64,000 bases of DNA from Ascaphus truei (lineage: Eukaryota > Chordata > Amphibia > Anura > Ascaphidae). A program made the translations under genes and the position numbers. This document shows, one piece after another, positions 35,521-46,470 of the stretch. The notes under the pieces were generated by a model. The model was not told where the DNA came from and did not search any database. It saw nothing but the letters and a program-made list of their open reading frames with translations. Position 1 is the stretch's first letter; the number at the start of each line of letters is the position of its first letter. The stretch is taken from positions 117,104,002 to 117,168,001 of the forward strand of contig CM071571.1 in NCBI GenBank assembly GCA_036426205.1. Reading direction: 5' to 3'.

Positions 35521-36100
35521 AAATATAGCTGTATGCTCATCTGCATGTCTTAGGCAGGTCTGCAACCCCACCTTTCCCCATTATCACCCAACATACAGCA
35601 CTTCCACTGCAGCAAGGGATTCTGGGAAATGACATGCAAATGAGCACACAGTGTCACTTTTTGCCTCAATAACCATTTTTAACATGGTTCCCTATAGGCT
35701 TAAGCTTGCTGCATGGTCACAGCTTTGAGCACAGCCAGGGTTAAGGTGCATACCCAGAAAACCACCCACAGACAGCTGTTTCGACCTTGATGGGTCTCAT
35801 CAGTGTGGGGTTGATTTTACTGGGAATGCAAGAGAGGCTATGGGATAGGCTAAACCATAATACTGAGTTAAGTTATGGTGAGTAAAAAAAGTGACAAAAC
35901 CCCTCCACAGGAAAGCAAATATGCAAATATAGCTGTATGCTCATCTGCATGTCTTAGGCAGGTCTGCAACCCCACCTTTCCCCATTATCAACCAACATAC
36001 AGCACTTCCACTGCAGCAAGGGATTCTGGGAAATGACATGCAAATGAGCACACAGTGTCACTTTTTGCCTCAATAACCATTTTTAACATGGTTCCCTATA
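35521..36100 (-). repeat. 404-bp-period direct repeat carrying a hammerhead ribozyme
   Basis: Two 176-bp direct copies, 35521-35696 and 35925-36100, differ at about one base by eye (TTATCACCCA versus TTATCAACCA). They flank a 228-bp spacer with the ribozyme at 35765-35809, so this is about 1.4 units of a 404-bp tandem monomer. Landmarks: GCATGTCTTAGGCAGGTCTG, CCACTGCAGCAAGGGATTCT and GACATGCAAATGAGCACACA. A diverged single copy of the 176-bp part lies at 50163-50303. No reading frame. Confidence 0.85.
35765..35809 (-). ncRNA. Canonical type I hammerhead ribozyme
   Basis: Minus-strand order: stem I strand CCCACA (35809-35804), core CUGAUGA, stem II GACC/GGUC with loop CAUCAA, core GAA, stem III AC/GU closed by AGCU, cleavage base C of GUC, and stem I partner UGUGGG (35770-35765). 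Every conserved core base is present and both long stems are fully paired. A two-pair stem III is typical of animal and PLE-associated hammerheads, which often act as dimers. Self-cleavage immediately 3' of the GUC is predicted. Confidence 0.88.
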
Positions 36101-36860
36101 TATATATATATAAAAATGTCTTTATGATTTGGGCTGGTAAATCGCTGGGCTAACCACGCAGTTAAAGAGAACTGGATCACAAGTGTATATATACTCCAGA
36201 GTGGAGCGGATTTTGTTTGCTGATTTACATGTTTGCTGTGTTTAAAGCAACAGGCGCAATAAAGCCTTATTTTAATTTCACCTTAAAACAGTCCCCATTG
36301 CATACCTCTGAACACGTCTCTTACACGCCCCTTTTTGTTTTTTTTGTGTGCGTGGATTTGCCCCGCTGATCACAGGAGATCAGGAGTGGCAAGGATAATC
36401 ACATTCACTTAGAAGAGAGAAGGAATTCAGGGACAGCGCGCACTGTATTTCTTTAATGTTACACAAGCCCTGATTTAGCTGTGTTTAGTGCATCTGGCCC
36501 TTTGTGAGAAACTTCTGAATCACCAGTAGGAAAATACTCCATATGATAAGAAATAACATGGAAAGTATGATCTTTAAGCAGGTCAATAAATTCATGGAAA
36601 CTGTAGATTACAATTAAATGTATAACTTACTAAAGCAATATATCTTATATTGCTATACTAAAGCAGTTAAACTTTTCCATTGCAACTATAAAAACTATTT
36701 TAATGTTTGACAACTTGTGATATCACAGGTGTTAATGTAAAATGTTAATTCGCTGCTTCAGACTGTTCATATACACAACAACACACACACACACACACTG
36801 AAAAATGTTCAATATGGCTTTGCATCTTGTGGCATATATATATATATATATATATATATA

Positions 36861-37016
36861 CAGTGTTCGACAAACCTATACATTTGCTCGCCCCGGGCGA
36901 GTGGATTTAACATCGTGGCGAGCTCCTATTGGCCCAAGCAGCACACGTTTGGTACTAGGTGGCGAGTATATTTTTTTGTGTGGCGAGTAGGTTTTTTGGT
37001 GATTTGTCGACCACTG
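36861..37016. mobile_element. 156-bp TA-flanked MITE, copy 1
   Basis: Ends CAGTGTTCGACAAA and (reverse) CAGTGGTCGACAAATCACC sit in TATATA on both sides, as for Tc1/mariner-type MITEs. Second copy 46471-46626 has the opposite orientation and the same length. CTCGCC/GGCGAG words recur inside. Confidence 0.75.
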
Positions 37017-37066
<50 letters not shown>

Positions 37067-37112
37067 TGTATGTATGTATGTATGTATGTATGTATGTATG
37101 TATGTATGTATG

Positions 37113-37154
<42 letters not shown>
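37017..37154. repeat. (TATG)n and (TA)n microsatellites
   Basis: TA run, about 20 TATG units (37038-37117), then TA again to about 37154. Tyr/Ile/Val and Thr/His/Ile frames are artefacts. Confidence 0.97.
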
Positions 37155-37157
<3 letters not shown>

Positions 37158-37199
37158 TGTGTGTGTATGCCACAAGATGCAAAGCCAGAGTGAACATTT

Positions 37200-37880
37200 T
37201 TAGTCAGCATGTTTGACTACAATGAATAGTGTAAAAAACTGGTTATAAATAGTAAAAACAACTTGATGGTTTGAAAGTCTTTTCTTGCAGAATTCTTCAA
37301 TATTAAAAGAAATTGCTCTTTTTACCACAAAGGCTAAGTTCGCTTTAAGGAATTTGATCAGATTGCGCATACATGATTGAAGAGGTTCATTTAAAAAAAT
37401 AAATTAGTTTAATTATTTATAATGAAGAATTTAGGCACCAATGTTTAAGAAACATCTTCAAGTACCCTCAAGATCAATGTATTTCCAGATATAATGAAGC
37501 AGTGCCTTTTATTAATCACATTTGGTTTTGTTTTGTTTTTTTTGTAGCAAAAGAATCATACATTTCAAAGGTGGACCCTGTGTTATGCACATTTTTTACC
37601 TGATAACCCTAGAGTACTGTACAAAAAGAACATGATTTTCATAAACGTATGAGACCCCGACGCTTTTAGGAATAAGGACAAACGAGAGTGAATCCTTTTG
37701 GCTGCGTAGAAAGCAATGGGATCCACAAGAGTGAGCACTCAGTGTGTACAACCCAGGACTGGTGCAAGGATATTCAGTACCCCACGCAAACCTTCTGCCT
37801 TGTGCCTCCGCCCCCAAACAATTAACTTCCAGATTTTTTTTCTAACTGAAAAATATAAATATTATACCTAATAGATTTTT
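37200..37880. other. Unassigned sequence
   Basis: AT-rich with no supported feature. Confidence 0.4.
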
Positions 37881-37897
37881 TCTAACATTTATATACC

Positions 37898-38240
37898 CCT
37901 GCCCCTCCTTGACACTCTCTCTCTCCCCTCTGCCTGACACTCGCTCTCCCCCCCACTGACACTCGCTCTTCCCCCCACTGACACTCGCTCTTCCCCCCAC
38001 TGACACTCGCTCTTCCCCCCACTGACACTCGCTCTTCCCCCCACTGACACTCGCTCTTCCCCACTCCGCATCGCCTCCCCCAATGAGACAACTCGCATCT
38101 GCCCCCCACTACATCTCTCCCCTGACACTCGCTCTCCCCCCCAATGAACTCGCTCTCCACCCCCAAATGTACACTCACTTCCCCCAAACAGTGATTACTC
38201 GCTTCTCCCCCCCACTGACACTTGCTATCCCCCCCCCCTA
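37898..38240. repeat. C-rich minisatellite, 22-bp period
   Basis: TGACACTCGCTCTTCCCCCC(AC) repeated five to six times almost exactly, then diverged units to 38240. The Ser/Gly/Glu frame on the minus strand is an artefact. Confidence 0.9.
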
Positions 38241-38672
38241 CTGACACTGACACACACCAGAACAGAACAGGTACACAGCGGACAGACACAGACAGATACA
38301 CACACACACACAGCCCCGCCTCTCTTTGGTCCATGCTGCTGCCTTCTCTCCTTGGTCCCGCCCCCAGGCTCCAGATACCTCCTCATGATTGGCTGCATTA
38401 CATAGAAGCAGCCAATCAGGATGGAGGAAACTGCCCAGCCCCCTAGCAACAGCCCTGGTCAGGGGTTTCCCACCCGGTTAGGAAACTGCATTAGGCAACT
38501 AGGTCGCTGCGCCCCCCACATTTTGTCGCCCTAGGCAGCCGGCTAGCTCGCCTAATGGTTAAATCGGCCCTGGTACCACTTGCAGTCACGTAGCAGAGAA
38601 CGAGGTCCACTGCCACAGGAAATATCTACCATTCAGATTGTATTATTTGCAATACATCCTTCATGATCTATG

Positions 38673-39838
38673 TGTAGCCAGGTCCACCTCTACCTGCGGG
38701 CCCCCCCTCACCCGTCGGTCGATCGCTGGAGTGGGGGCGTGCGGCTGGTTGCCAGGGCTGTGGTCGCTTTGCGAAGGTCCCGGCGGCTCCCGGTGCAGGG
38801 CGTCGCCATTGTCAGTGGCATTGCGCATGCGCAGTGAGAGCCAAGCGCCGGTAGGCTCACAGACAGGTCGCGCATGTGCAGTGATTACCGCGGCAACCCG
38901 GACCAATGAGAAGAGGGCTTTTGGAGGGGACTACATGTCCCATGAGCCTCCACAGCCCCACATGACCCCAGGGAGCCAATAGGGCTACAGTATCTCCCTG
39001 CTCAGGGATAGATACATTTCGCGGGGTTTAGGATCACGTTAGTGGGCGTCAGGAGCAGCTAGGGGAAAGAGGTAGGGTGCAGGAGTCAGTGACTCCCTGC
39101 ACTAGGCCAGCAGCCCCCTAGGCCCCAGATAGCCCTGATCCACCAGTAGCATTGAGTGTTGCAGGGACAGGCCCCAGGTTAGGGACCCTGCCCCTTACTA
39201 CCCAGAGTCAGTTAGGGACACAGCGGATGCTGCGCGTCCATCCAGAGGTTTGGGCTCAGACCTCCGCTGCCGCTGCAACAGCCATCCGGGTGGGATCGCC
39301 CCGGACGGTAGTTCCTGTATTCGTCAGCCTTCGGATCCTTTGTGAAGCTCCTTGGCAGGCCCGGGCACTGGAGTGCTCGGCAGGTAACCATCACCAAGTG
39401 CACCAACGATCCTACATATATATTATATTCATACGGGACTAGTGGCTGCGCACTCACACATATCATCTCCCTTTAAGGGTGTGGGACATATTGTGTGGGG
39501 TTACTGGACACGGGGTGGGATCACCCGGTGTAGGTGGGAGCGTCCTGCGAGACGCAGTAGTTAGTGTCTCCTCTAGAGAGGGACACCTGTTGATATATGA
39601 ATAAGTATTGTACAGTAAAGTCATTGGTTATTTTACATGCGGTGTGTGGAGTGATATATATATATTTGTCCTGTGAGGAACCACTTCTCCTCTGGCGGGA
39701 GCCATCGCAGGTGGAGGCGTTGCACCACGAGATTGTGCTATATGTATGTACCCAGGCTCCCCGAGCGGAGACTTAGGCTCCTGAGAGCCACACAGGTATA
39801 CACAGCAGCGTCTGTATTCACAGGGAATACCCGTTACA
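38673..39838 (+). mobile_element. Solo LTR, family A, copy 2
   Basis: TGTAGCCAGGTCC to CCCGTTACA, flanked by TATG on each side (38669-38672, 39839-39842). Shares the CpG-rich 5' part, ATACATTTCGCGGGGTTTA, and the 3' GTGGAGGCGTTGCACCA box with 5091-6463. A single GGGAGCGTCC unit replaces the 28-bp array of that copy. Confidence 0.87.
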
Positions 39839-39842
39839 TATG

Positions 39843-40700
39843 TACTGTATGAGAGTTTCCCTGAAAACTACAATAAGTTGGTAGGATAAAAAGACCAAGA
39901 AAAACTAGCTTTTAGAGTACAGTATAAGAGGGCTATTGAGATGGGGTACCTCTTACATCGTGTAGTATTTAAACACTTTTTTAAGAGGATTATAACAAAA
40001 ATCCTGAAAGTCTTCTTTCAAAATGAATTGAGCACATTCAATTAGGCATAAAATAGGGTAATAGAGTCCTTCAACTCTGTAAAAGAGACACCTTCTGCAT
40101 CCAAATATTACAGACTCCGTCACCCTAAGGTCATAATGTTGAAGATGTTCTAGCTGGCTTTCTGAAGGAATACATTTTATGGTAATCTCTCTGCAGTACT
40201 TTCATTATGATCATTTTTATCATTGGGTATGCTTATAAATATATTGAAAAAAATGTTTATATACTATACATTGTTATATTTATGATTTTATATATTTATT
40301 TTCTTATCTTTATTATTTTTAATATCATTTAATGATAATATGTGTCAATATTTTCCGCTCCATACATTTTAAGTGTTCTTCCTTTATCACATTTTGGTTC
40401 GTTTTAATATTTATTTACATAACCATTTTGTATTTATTTATTTTTTATTACTTTTCACTTATTTACATATTCTATACACATTGGATTCATATTCATCACC
40501 CTCTGTTATTTTCTGTGCTTCCCATTGTTTCAGATGGGTGTTTTTATTAAATTATACTCTTTCTTTTTATCATGGTTCATTTTATTAGTTTAATTTTTCT
40601 TTTTAATCTTTCACTTCTATATAACAATATATGATCTTTTTCTCATTTTGTATTCAGACGCCCTTAATTTTTTATTATTCTCTTTTCTCTCTCTACACAC
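39843..40700. other. Unassigned AT-rich sequence
   Basis: No supported gene; TTTATTT-rich from 40250 to 40680. Confidence 0.4.
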
Positions 40701-40711
40701 TATCACTTGGT

Positions 40712-40799
40712 GACCTCATCAACTATTTTGGCCTTAGATATCCTCGTGGATGATGCATCATCCACGAGGATATCTAAGGCCAAAATAGTTGATGAGGTC
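40712..40799. repeat. Perfect 88-bp palindrome
   Basis: 44 bp (40712-40755, beginning GACCTCATCAACTATTTTGG) followed directly by its exact reverse complement (40756-40799), with no spacer at TGATGCATCA. The right arm runs on into L1-like sequence, so it looks like a snap-back at a truncated retroelement 5' end. Confidence 0.95.
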
Positions 40800-41412
40800 G
40801 CCTTTAACTTAAAATGTCTAAAACTGAGCTTCTCGCAGCAGTATGGAAACTTAACGTGATTCCTTCCATCCCCAAGTTTCGGAACAAGATTTGGTTTATC
40901 TGCCAGATGGAAAAGTTAACGAGTCTAGTTAATGACACTGGCATCAATAATCTAAATATCTGGCTACCCTGGTTGGCCCAAACAGATATACCCGGGGTGG
41001 AACGGGCCACAATTTGGCATTGATAGCACTAGATGCATTCTCCTTTGGCAGGTCCAGCCTATATTTCATCTTGTTATTAAAATCATCAGGGAATTGGCAA
41101 ACAGGTCATAGAAGTTCCTTGACAACAGGTGTATGTACATGGGCTCAAATAAGTAGGTCTTAGTGATTCTAGCTGAAAAAGCACCCTCCGAGATCCGCTT
41201 TCACCTCCCCGAGAAGACATACCTCCCCCAACCCTATATCCTCCCTCCCTTATGTCTCTCCCCACACTCCCCCGTCATCCAGCGGTCAGTTATATATCTC
41301 CGGAGACGACGGTAGATATCAAGATACCGAAAGATGGGTGCTGTCTAAGTTAGTCTCGTCTTGTGTTGTCCTGTCGTCATCCTACATACACTGTATTAAT
41401 TTGTAAGACTAT
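40800..41412 (+). pseudogene. L1-like LINE 3' end, split by the Harbinger-like element
   Basis: The frame 40814-41023 (KTELLAAVWKLNVIPSIPKF, WFICQMEKLTSLV, WLPWLAQT) resembles the extreme C-terminus of an L1 ORF2, ending at TGA 41021. AT-rich 3' sequence follows and appears to continue beyond the 11-kb element at 52423-52525, where CAATAAAAATTACAAG and an A-rich tail end it. LINE class is moderately sure. Confidence 0.5.
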
Positions 41413-42126
41413 GGGCCTCATGCAGTAAGCGGCGATAAGGCTTTTTTCGCCATTTATGCGCCAAAATTGGGTTTCAGATTCAGTAAGCGCCGATAAGTGT
41501 TCAAAATCGGCATTTTTTATTGACGAAAAAAAATTATCGGCATTCGGCTGCCGATAAGCCTCTTTTCGGCATGTATCGCCAGTTTTTTTCATCGGCTGTA
41601 TTCAAGTAGCCCAGATCAGCTTATCGTTGCTGATCGGCACTCAAAAATGGAGATTTCATTGGGAATTCGTCCCGCCAACTAAAGTTGGCAAGTTGGAGGG
41701 GAGAACGATCGGCAAGGTTGCCAGAACGGCACTTAGAAAAAAAACCTCAGCTCTACATCAATGAGTCAATGGAGCGGGGACGTATAACATTATACTAGTG
41801 TTTACGTTGTATTGCTCAGAATACAAATGTGCTTAGCATTACAGTGTGGAGGGCATTCATTTCATCGTGTCACCCCTTAAGTTTATTATTTGCATAACAT
41901 TGTACTTTTAGATGTTATCATCATTTGTGTGTCATATTACTCATCATGTTATGATGTGTATAGGGAAAATCCTATACTCAACTCTTAAAGGAACAGGTCA
42001 CATCATATCCAACATGTTACTTAAGTGTGCTTCAATTTATTATATGATGTTACACATTTCACACATATAACACATGCAGCGTATAGTAATGTTGCTATAC
42101 ATGACACAATGCTTTCAATGTGTAAG

Positions 42127-42415
42127 GCTAAGGCCCCGGTCACGCCGCTGTAATGCGCGCCCGCGCTTTTGGCGGTTCATTCAGCCGATTCCCCGGTCTG
42201 CAGCTCACTGCAGGAGGAGAGACCGGGGGGCGTGGCGGAGGAGTGACGGGAGCGCGGCCATGACGTCACCCGGCAGGTTCGCCCTCATTGGCTGAACCGC
42301 CGGGGGGCGTGCCTAATCGCTCGACGCGAGTCCTGCTCTCAATTCTATTGAGAGCAGGAGTAGCTCTCGCGCGAGCGCTGCGGCCCCCCCTCGCAGCGGG
42401 CCCGGCGCCATTGCA
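42127..42415. mobile_element. CpG-rich MITE-like insertion
   Basis: GC-rich block in AT-rich surroundings, starting AAGGCTAAGGCCCCGGTCAC, with a 12-bp hairpin TCCTGCTCTCAA/TTGAGAGCAGGA at about 42331-42359. The start resembles the AAGGCTGCG MITEs at 16158 and 44079. The right end is unclear. Confidence 0.4.
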
Positions 42416-42429
42416 GAGGGAAATATGTG

Positions 42430-44070
42430 TTTTCAGTATAGTGTAAGTGGGTTTTTCTACACTTGGTGGTTAATGTGAATTGTTGAAGAAAAACTTTAGG
42501 GACATTACATTACAATTAATTTAGCAAACTTTACTCAATCCATTCCTGTAATATAGGGGTGGGTGGAGAGAAGGGGATAAACCGTGTTCAAATTTATATT
42601 ATGGAGGATAACATCCACGGATGCACATGAGTGATTTTTACACTCAAAGCATGGTTGCCTGTAAACACAACAATGTGTTTACAACAATACATTATTTACA
42701 TTACAATGTATGTGATTAGTTCTTCTATCAATGCATCTTCATGTTCTTTATAACATTGTCACATGTGTATGTGTAAGTCACACATGGGTGTTGATTTGAC
42801 ATACATGTCACGTGTTAAAAAGTGAATACCAAGTAAAATGTAAATTATTTCTATCTGAGACTTTTCTAACTTCATTCAACACAATTACAATGTTGTTAAT
42901 ATAATTTTAATGTCATTCACGTAAGGTAATCATTATTATCATGATACTTGAGTATAATGTCAACATTACAACGTCAATTACCTTGACATTTGCATAGGCA
43001 CACATTACAGCAGCACTGTGTGTGTGTGTGTGTGTGGCACTTTTTGTGTCATGCATGTTTTCCCACAAAACATAACAACAATTCACATACTAATGTTGAT
43101 TGTTTCATCACACTCACTTTGTTCTGTCTGTGTTGAACGTTTCATAAAAACACTAAACTATAGTTAGTCATAAATATAAAATATACACACTAATGTTAAT
43201 GTGTTCAGGTTGTGTAATTAATATTCAATAGCTCATGAATGTTAGGTTAGCATTACAACTTCTGTGAAATATAAATTGTCACATGAAAACAATGTTTATA
43301 TGACCTACCTATTGTTATTGTGTAGTTTCACATACAATGTATGGTAGTTGTTATGTAGCATGTACATTATGTCACAAGTCACACGTGACATTATACAATG
43401 TAGTACACAAATGTGTTGGCCGAGTGAGAAAGTTGTTTGCATATTTAACAGACCAACACATATCATGTTAGTAGAAGATATAAACAAAATTATAAAACTA
43501 CTAACTTCAGTGCTTAGAAACATCATAATGTTAATTAAGTGCATACTAAATATAGGCCTAAGCGGATACAATTATGTCTTCATAGTTAATCAGCGCAACA
43601 GGCACTGAAAGCATTGTAACATATGTATTATAATAGGATTTTTTTCGTCGTCAGAATCATCTAATATAACGAGTATATCTTCTGAAATCATACATTGATC
43701 ACATGTGTTCATCCGCGACATCTGTGAAATAGAGCAAACACATAATGGTCAAATATGGCACATTTATATATGTATGTGCATGACAACGCGTAACACATCT
43801 CTATATGAGTCTGTATATTCACGCATAACTAACGTATATGTTTAAAGTTCAAGGATCAAACCACAGATACTGAACTGTCATTTTGATAATGGCTTTGCTG
43901 GCATTACTACGGATATGATATTTCCGGTGCCTGTATAGATAATAATGTGCGCGCACAACTTCAGTTGCACGTGCACTTAACCATTGTGTGGACTAAGTGT
44001 TAGCGCATGCGCGAAACAATGTGTACGCTGTGCGTTGAATACATGTCCCTCCATGGTGTTGCTAGCAGTA
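42430..44070. other. Non-coding interior of the Harbinger-like element
   Basis: ATGTG/CACAT-rich, with a TG run at 43018-43037. No coding frame resembling a transposase on either strand. Confidence 0.6.
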
Positions 44071-44078
44071 AGCATATA

Positions 44079-44378
44079 AGGCTGCGGTCCCAGTAATGTC
44101 TGTGACACGAGCGGCCGGCGGGGTGGGCGGCGCGTGTCACAGCGCTAACCGCGATCTGCGTTCTGTGAGGAGAGGAGAATCTTGCGACGGGAGGGGGTGT
44201 GGTCGGGTATTCGCTAAGAGTCAACGAGATTGTAATGAGTTGTCAAAAACCCTGCCGCACGGCGCGCCTGCACCTTCTGCGTCACGGTGCGTAGTGGGCA
44301 CAGCCCCATTGAGGGGCGGTGCTTACACGCACAGTGCATGCCGCCCCGTGCGCACAGGCTGTACTGGGACCGCAGCCT
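44079..44378. mobile_element. 300-bp MITE with perfect 17-bp ends
   Basis: AGGCTGCGGTCCCAGTA (44079-44095) is exactly inverted as TACTGGGACCGCAGCCT (44362-44378). CpG-rich, non-coding. The target duplication is not clear (flanks ATATA and AATGG). Confidence 0.8.
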
Positions 44379-45069
44379 AATGGTTGGAAGTAATGCTATG
44401 GAAGCGAAACTAATTCACTTAGACACACGTACTGATATTACTTTTTGTAACGGACGTATGTACACGCAAATAACGGGCGATCAGCCAATGAGCGATCAAA
44501 ATACGTGTGACGTCATGTGAAGGCACCGTGAAATGCACGCAAACACTCCTCCCACTGAGTTAACATTGCCCGCCAGCGCTGTGCACGCACATAAACACTG
44601 ATGCGCGCGCATGACACAGAGCACTGATCCTAACAATAAGCAACGGTCACAGCCAATACGCTTTCACGTGCGCACATCGTTTGGGGGCGGGGCTTGCTTC
44701 CGTAAACCTTTTTAAGGACGCCTTGGATCATGACAAGTGTCCCACGTCATATGTGGCCGACCCTTTAGTTTTTACTATGTTGCATGCTAAACAATAAGGT
44801 GTGTGTGTTACAGTAAGTGTAACATGTAGAAATTATACTTTAAAAGAGTTTAGAGTAGGTTTTGTGAGTCCGTCAACAATGTGTCTTAATGCTTCGTCAT
44901 GTAGTATATTCTTATAGGAAATAATGTGTTTGTGCACGCTACATGTAAGGCTGTCTGCAATGTTACGCTGTATCCACGCATTTGGCTATGAAATGGTGGA
45001 TCTTACAAATGTAGACATTTACTCTGAGTAAACGCATAACGATTATTGTATTTACCATTGTTGTAGAAT

Positions 45070-45252
45070 TCAAAACATTGACAGCAACTGGTCGCTCCAC
45101 AAAGCCACAGCAGTCTCATCCATGCTTGAGGCAACCATTGAATCCTGAATCACACACATCTCCATGAGGCGCTCATATGGATCTGCACTGTCTTCTTCAA
45201 ACAAGACATCCGGAGGTACGTACAGTTCTTGGTTGTTTTCCCATCCACATAG
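45070..45252 (-). pseudogene. Acidic C-terminal tail of the forkhead ORF beyond a premature stop
   Basis: In frame with the forkhead ORF after TAA at 45253-45255. Sixty codons include ELYVPPDVLFEEDSADPYER, MCVIQDSM and WSDQLLSMF, ending in TGA. The maintained frame and acidic, hydrophobic-spaced composition look like a former activation domain; that role is inference. Confidence 0.6.
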
Positions 45253-45714
45253 TTATTGCCCATATAAGTTTGGAGACATATCATAGTTATGTGCATCTTG
45301 CATCTGGTCTTCATGAATGGAGGGTGCAGGTATTGCAGCAGGTATAGCAGCTGACGCGCCAGTCGTTGCGGCTCCATTGTAACTGTTATTAGGCAAAAAA
45401 ATGCTATTTAACATAACATATGTTCCATGTTCCATGGTAATTTTAAATGATGGGGCAATCTGCCAACATCCATATCGTTGGTCTAGGCGATCATGGACAC
45501 GCTCAAAACATGCATTTGCTGATAAAGTGAATCGTACTGAAGTTTTAAAATTAGATTCTCGGCACGCTTCTTTATAGTATGGATATTTGTTTTGAATCAA
45601 GTTATAGATGTGTGCAACGCTAGCTTTTTTTTCTTCAGTTGATTCTATTGCTTGTGAAATCATAAATTTATATGATTTTCGTGGATGCCTTTGCAATGTG
45701 GAAGCTTCTGCCAT
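45253..45714 (-). CDS. Divergent forkhead-domain protein within the Harbinger-like element
   Basis: A single-exon frame starting at ATG 45712-45714 gives 153 residues. Residues about 11-100 align along a whole forkhead winged helix. SYKFMISQAIEST matches the SYISLITMAIQ helix 1. VAHIYNLIQNKYPYYKEA matches LSEIYQWIMDLFPYY. FKTSVRFTLSANACFERV matches WQNSIRHNLSLNDCFVKV. YGCWQIAP matches GSYWTLDP. Recognition helix 3 is altered (RHN to RFT), so DNA preference may differ. After TAA 45253-45255 the same frame stays open 60 codons (LYVPPDVLFEE, then Glu/Asp/Met-rich) to TGA 45070-45072, so one nonsense change removed an acidic C-terminal tail. It lies 2 kb downstream of the Myb-like gene on the same strand. 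It would be a DNA-binding regulator if expressed. Confidence 0.8.
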   Translation of the reverse strand: MAEASTLQRHPRKSYKFMISQAIESTEEKKASVAHIYNLIQNKYPYYKEACRESNFKTSVRFTLSANACFERVHDRLDQRYGCWQIAPSFKITMEHGTYVMLNSIFLPNNSYNGAATTGASAAIPAAIPAPSIHEDQMQDAHNYDMSPNLYGQ

Positions 45715-46149
45715 TTCTGCTCTGTTGAAGTGATGAGTGTGTAAGTAGAGCGCATAAGTTTGTCTGCTGAATGTGAAAATAGTTACATGTTATCTTCGTG
45801 GTTTCTTCCAAGGTTAAAATACAAGCTCTATGTTGAACGCCTTCTTTTCCCCCCCCACTACAAATGTGAGAAAATAATTCAAACACATTCTTTGTGTAAG
45901 ATAGTAATTTCACTGTAAACGAAACTTATTTTTCATGTTCATGAACATGTGCAAAACAAGTTATCAATTGCAATTAAAACAAAAATGTGTGTGAAAGATT
46001 CAACAGTGATAGAATGAACAGATTACTGCTTACACTGACATATAGTGACCCACATACACACCTGTGTCTGTTTTTCTCTCTCTCAATTTTTGTGTGTCTG
46101 GTTATCTGTGTTTCTCTCTTACACTGTCTGTTACTGTCTCTTGAGACAT

Positions 46150-46470
46150 ATATATATATATATATATATATATGACACCTCTAGCCATAAAACACATCCA
46201 CACCGGGGGAAGGAACAGCACAGATAACATTCCAAGAGACACTGTTTTTAAGTAATCCTTGCTTCATTCATTGTAACATCGCCGGAAGAAGAGATCAGTG
46301 TATCTCGAAAGCTCGCACAAATAAAAGCATTTCGTTAGCCACAGAACGGTATCATCTATTTATTTTTTGATTATAGATATATCTATCTATCTATCTAGAT
46401 ATATATATATAGCTAGATAGATAGATAGATAGATAGATCTAATCTATCTATATATATATATATATATATA
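46150..46470. repeat. TA and GATA microsatellites around PLE 3' sequence
   Basis: (TA)n at 46149-46172, PLE-like 3' sequence to 46375, then TATC/GATA repeats (46377-46440) and (TA)n to 46470. Confidence 0.85.
46281..46375 (+). ncRNA. PLE 3' end with hammerhead-like fold
   Basis: CGGAAGA, then stem II GAGAU/AUCUC with loop CAGUGU, then GAAAGCUC, followed by AAATAAAAGCATTTCGTTAG and a TTTTTTGATTATA end. This is a different PLE terminal type from the GAAACGCGT ones. The core box is altered (CGG for CUG). Confidence 0.5.

Larger units (their letters stand above)
35096..36325 (+). mobile_element. Solo LTR, family C, copy 2, with nested insertion
   Basis: Starts TGTAACAGGGGACTTATCCC and ends CACGTCTCTTACA. 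Flanks CACCC and CGCCC are a 5-bp duplication with one transition. Relative to 23741-24322 it carries an extra block, 35457-36110: TA microsatellite, the 404-bp-period repeat and another TA run. GGCGCAATAAAGCC near the end is the conserved polyadenylation signal. Confidence 0.85.

Noticed and set aside
35521..36100. CRISPR-like interpretation of the repeat pair
   Set aside because: Only two long copies, 176 bp each, in a eukaryotic context with a ribozyme; no short-repeat array.
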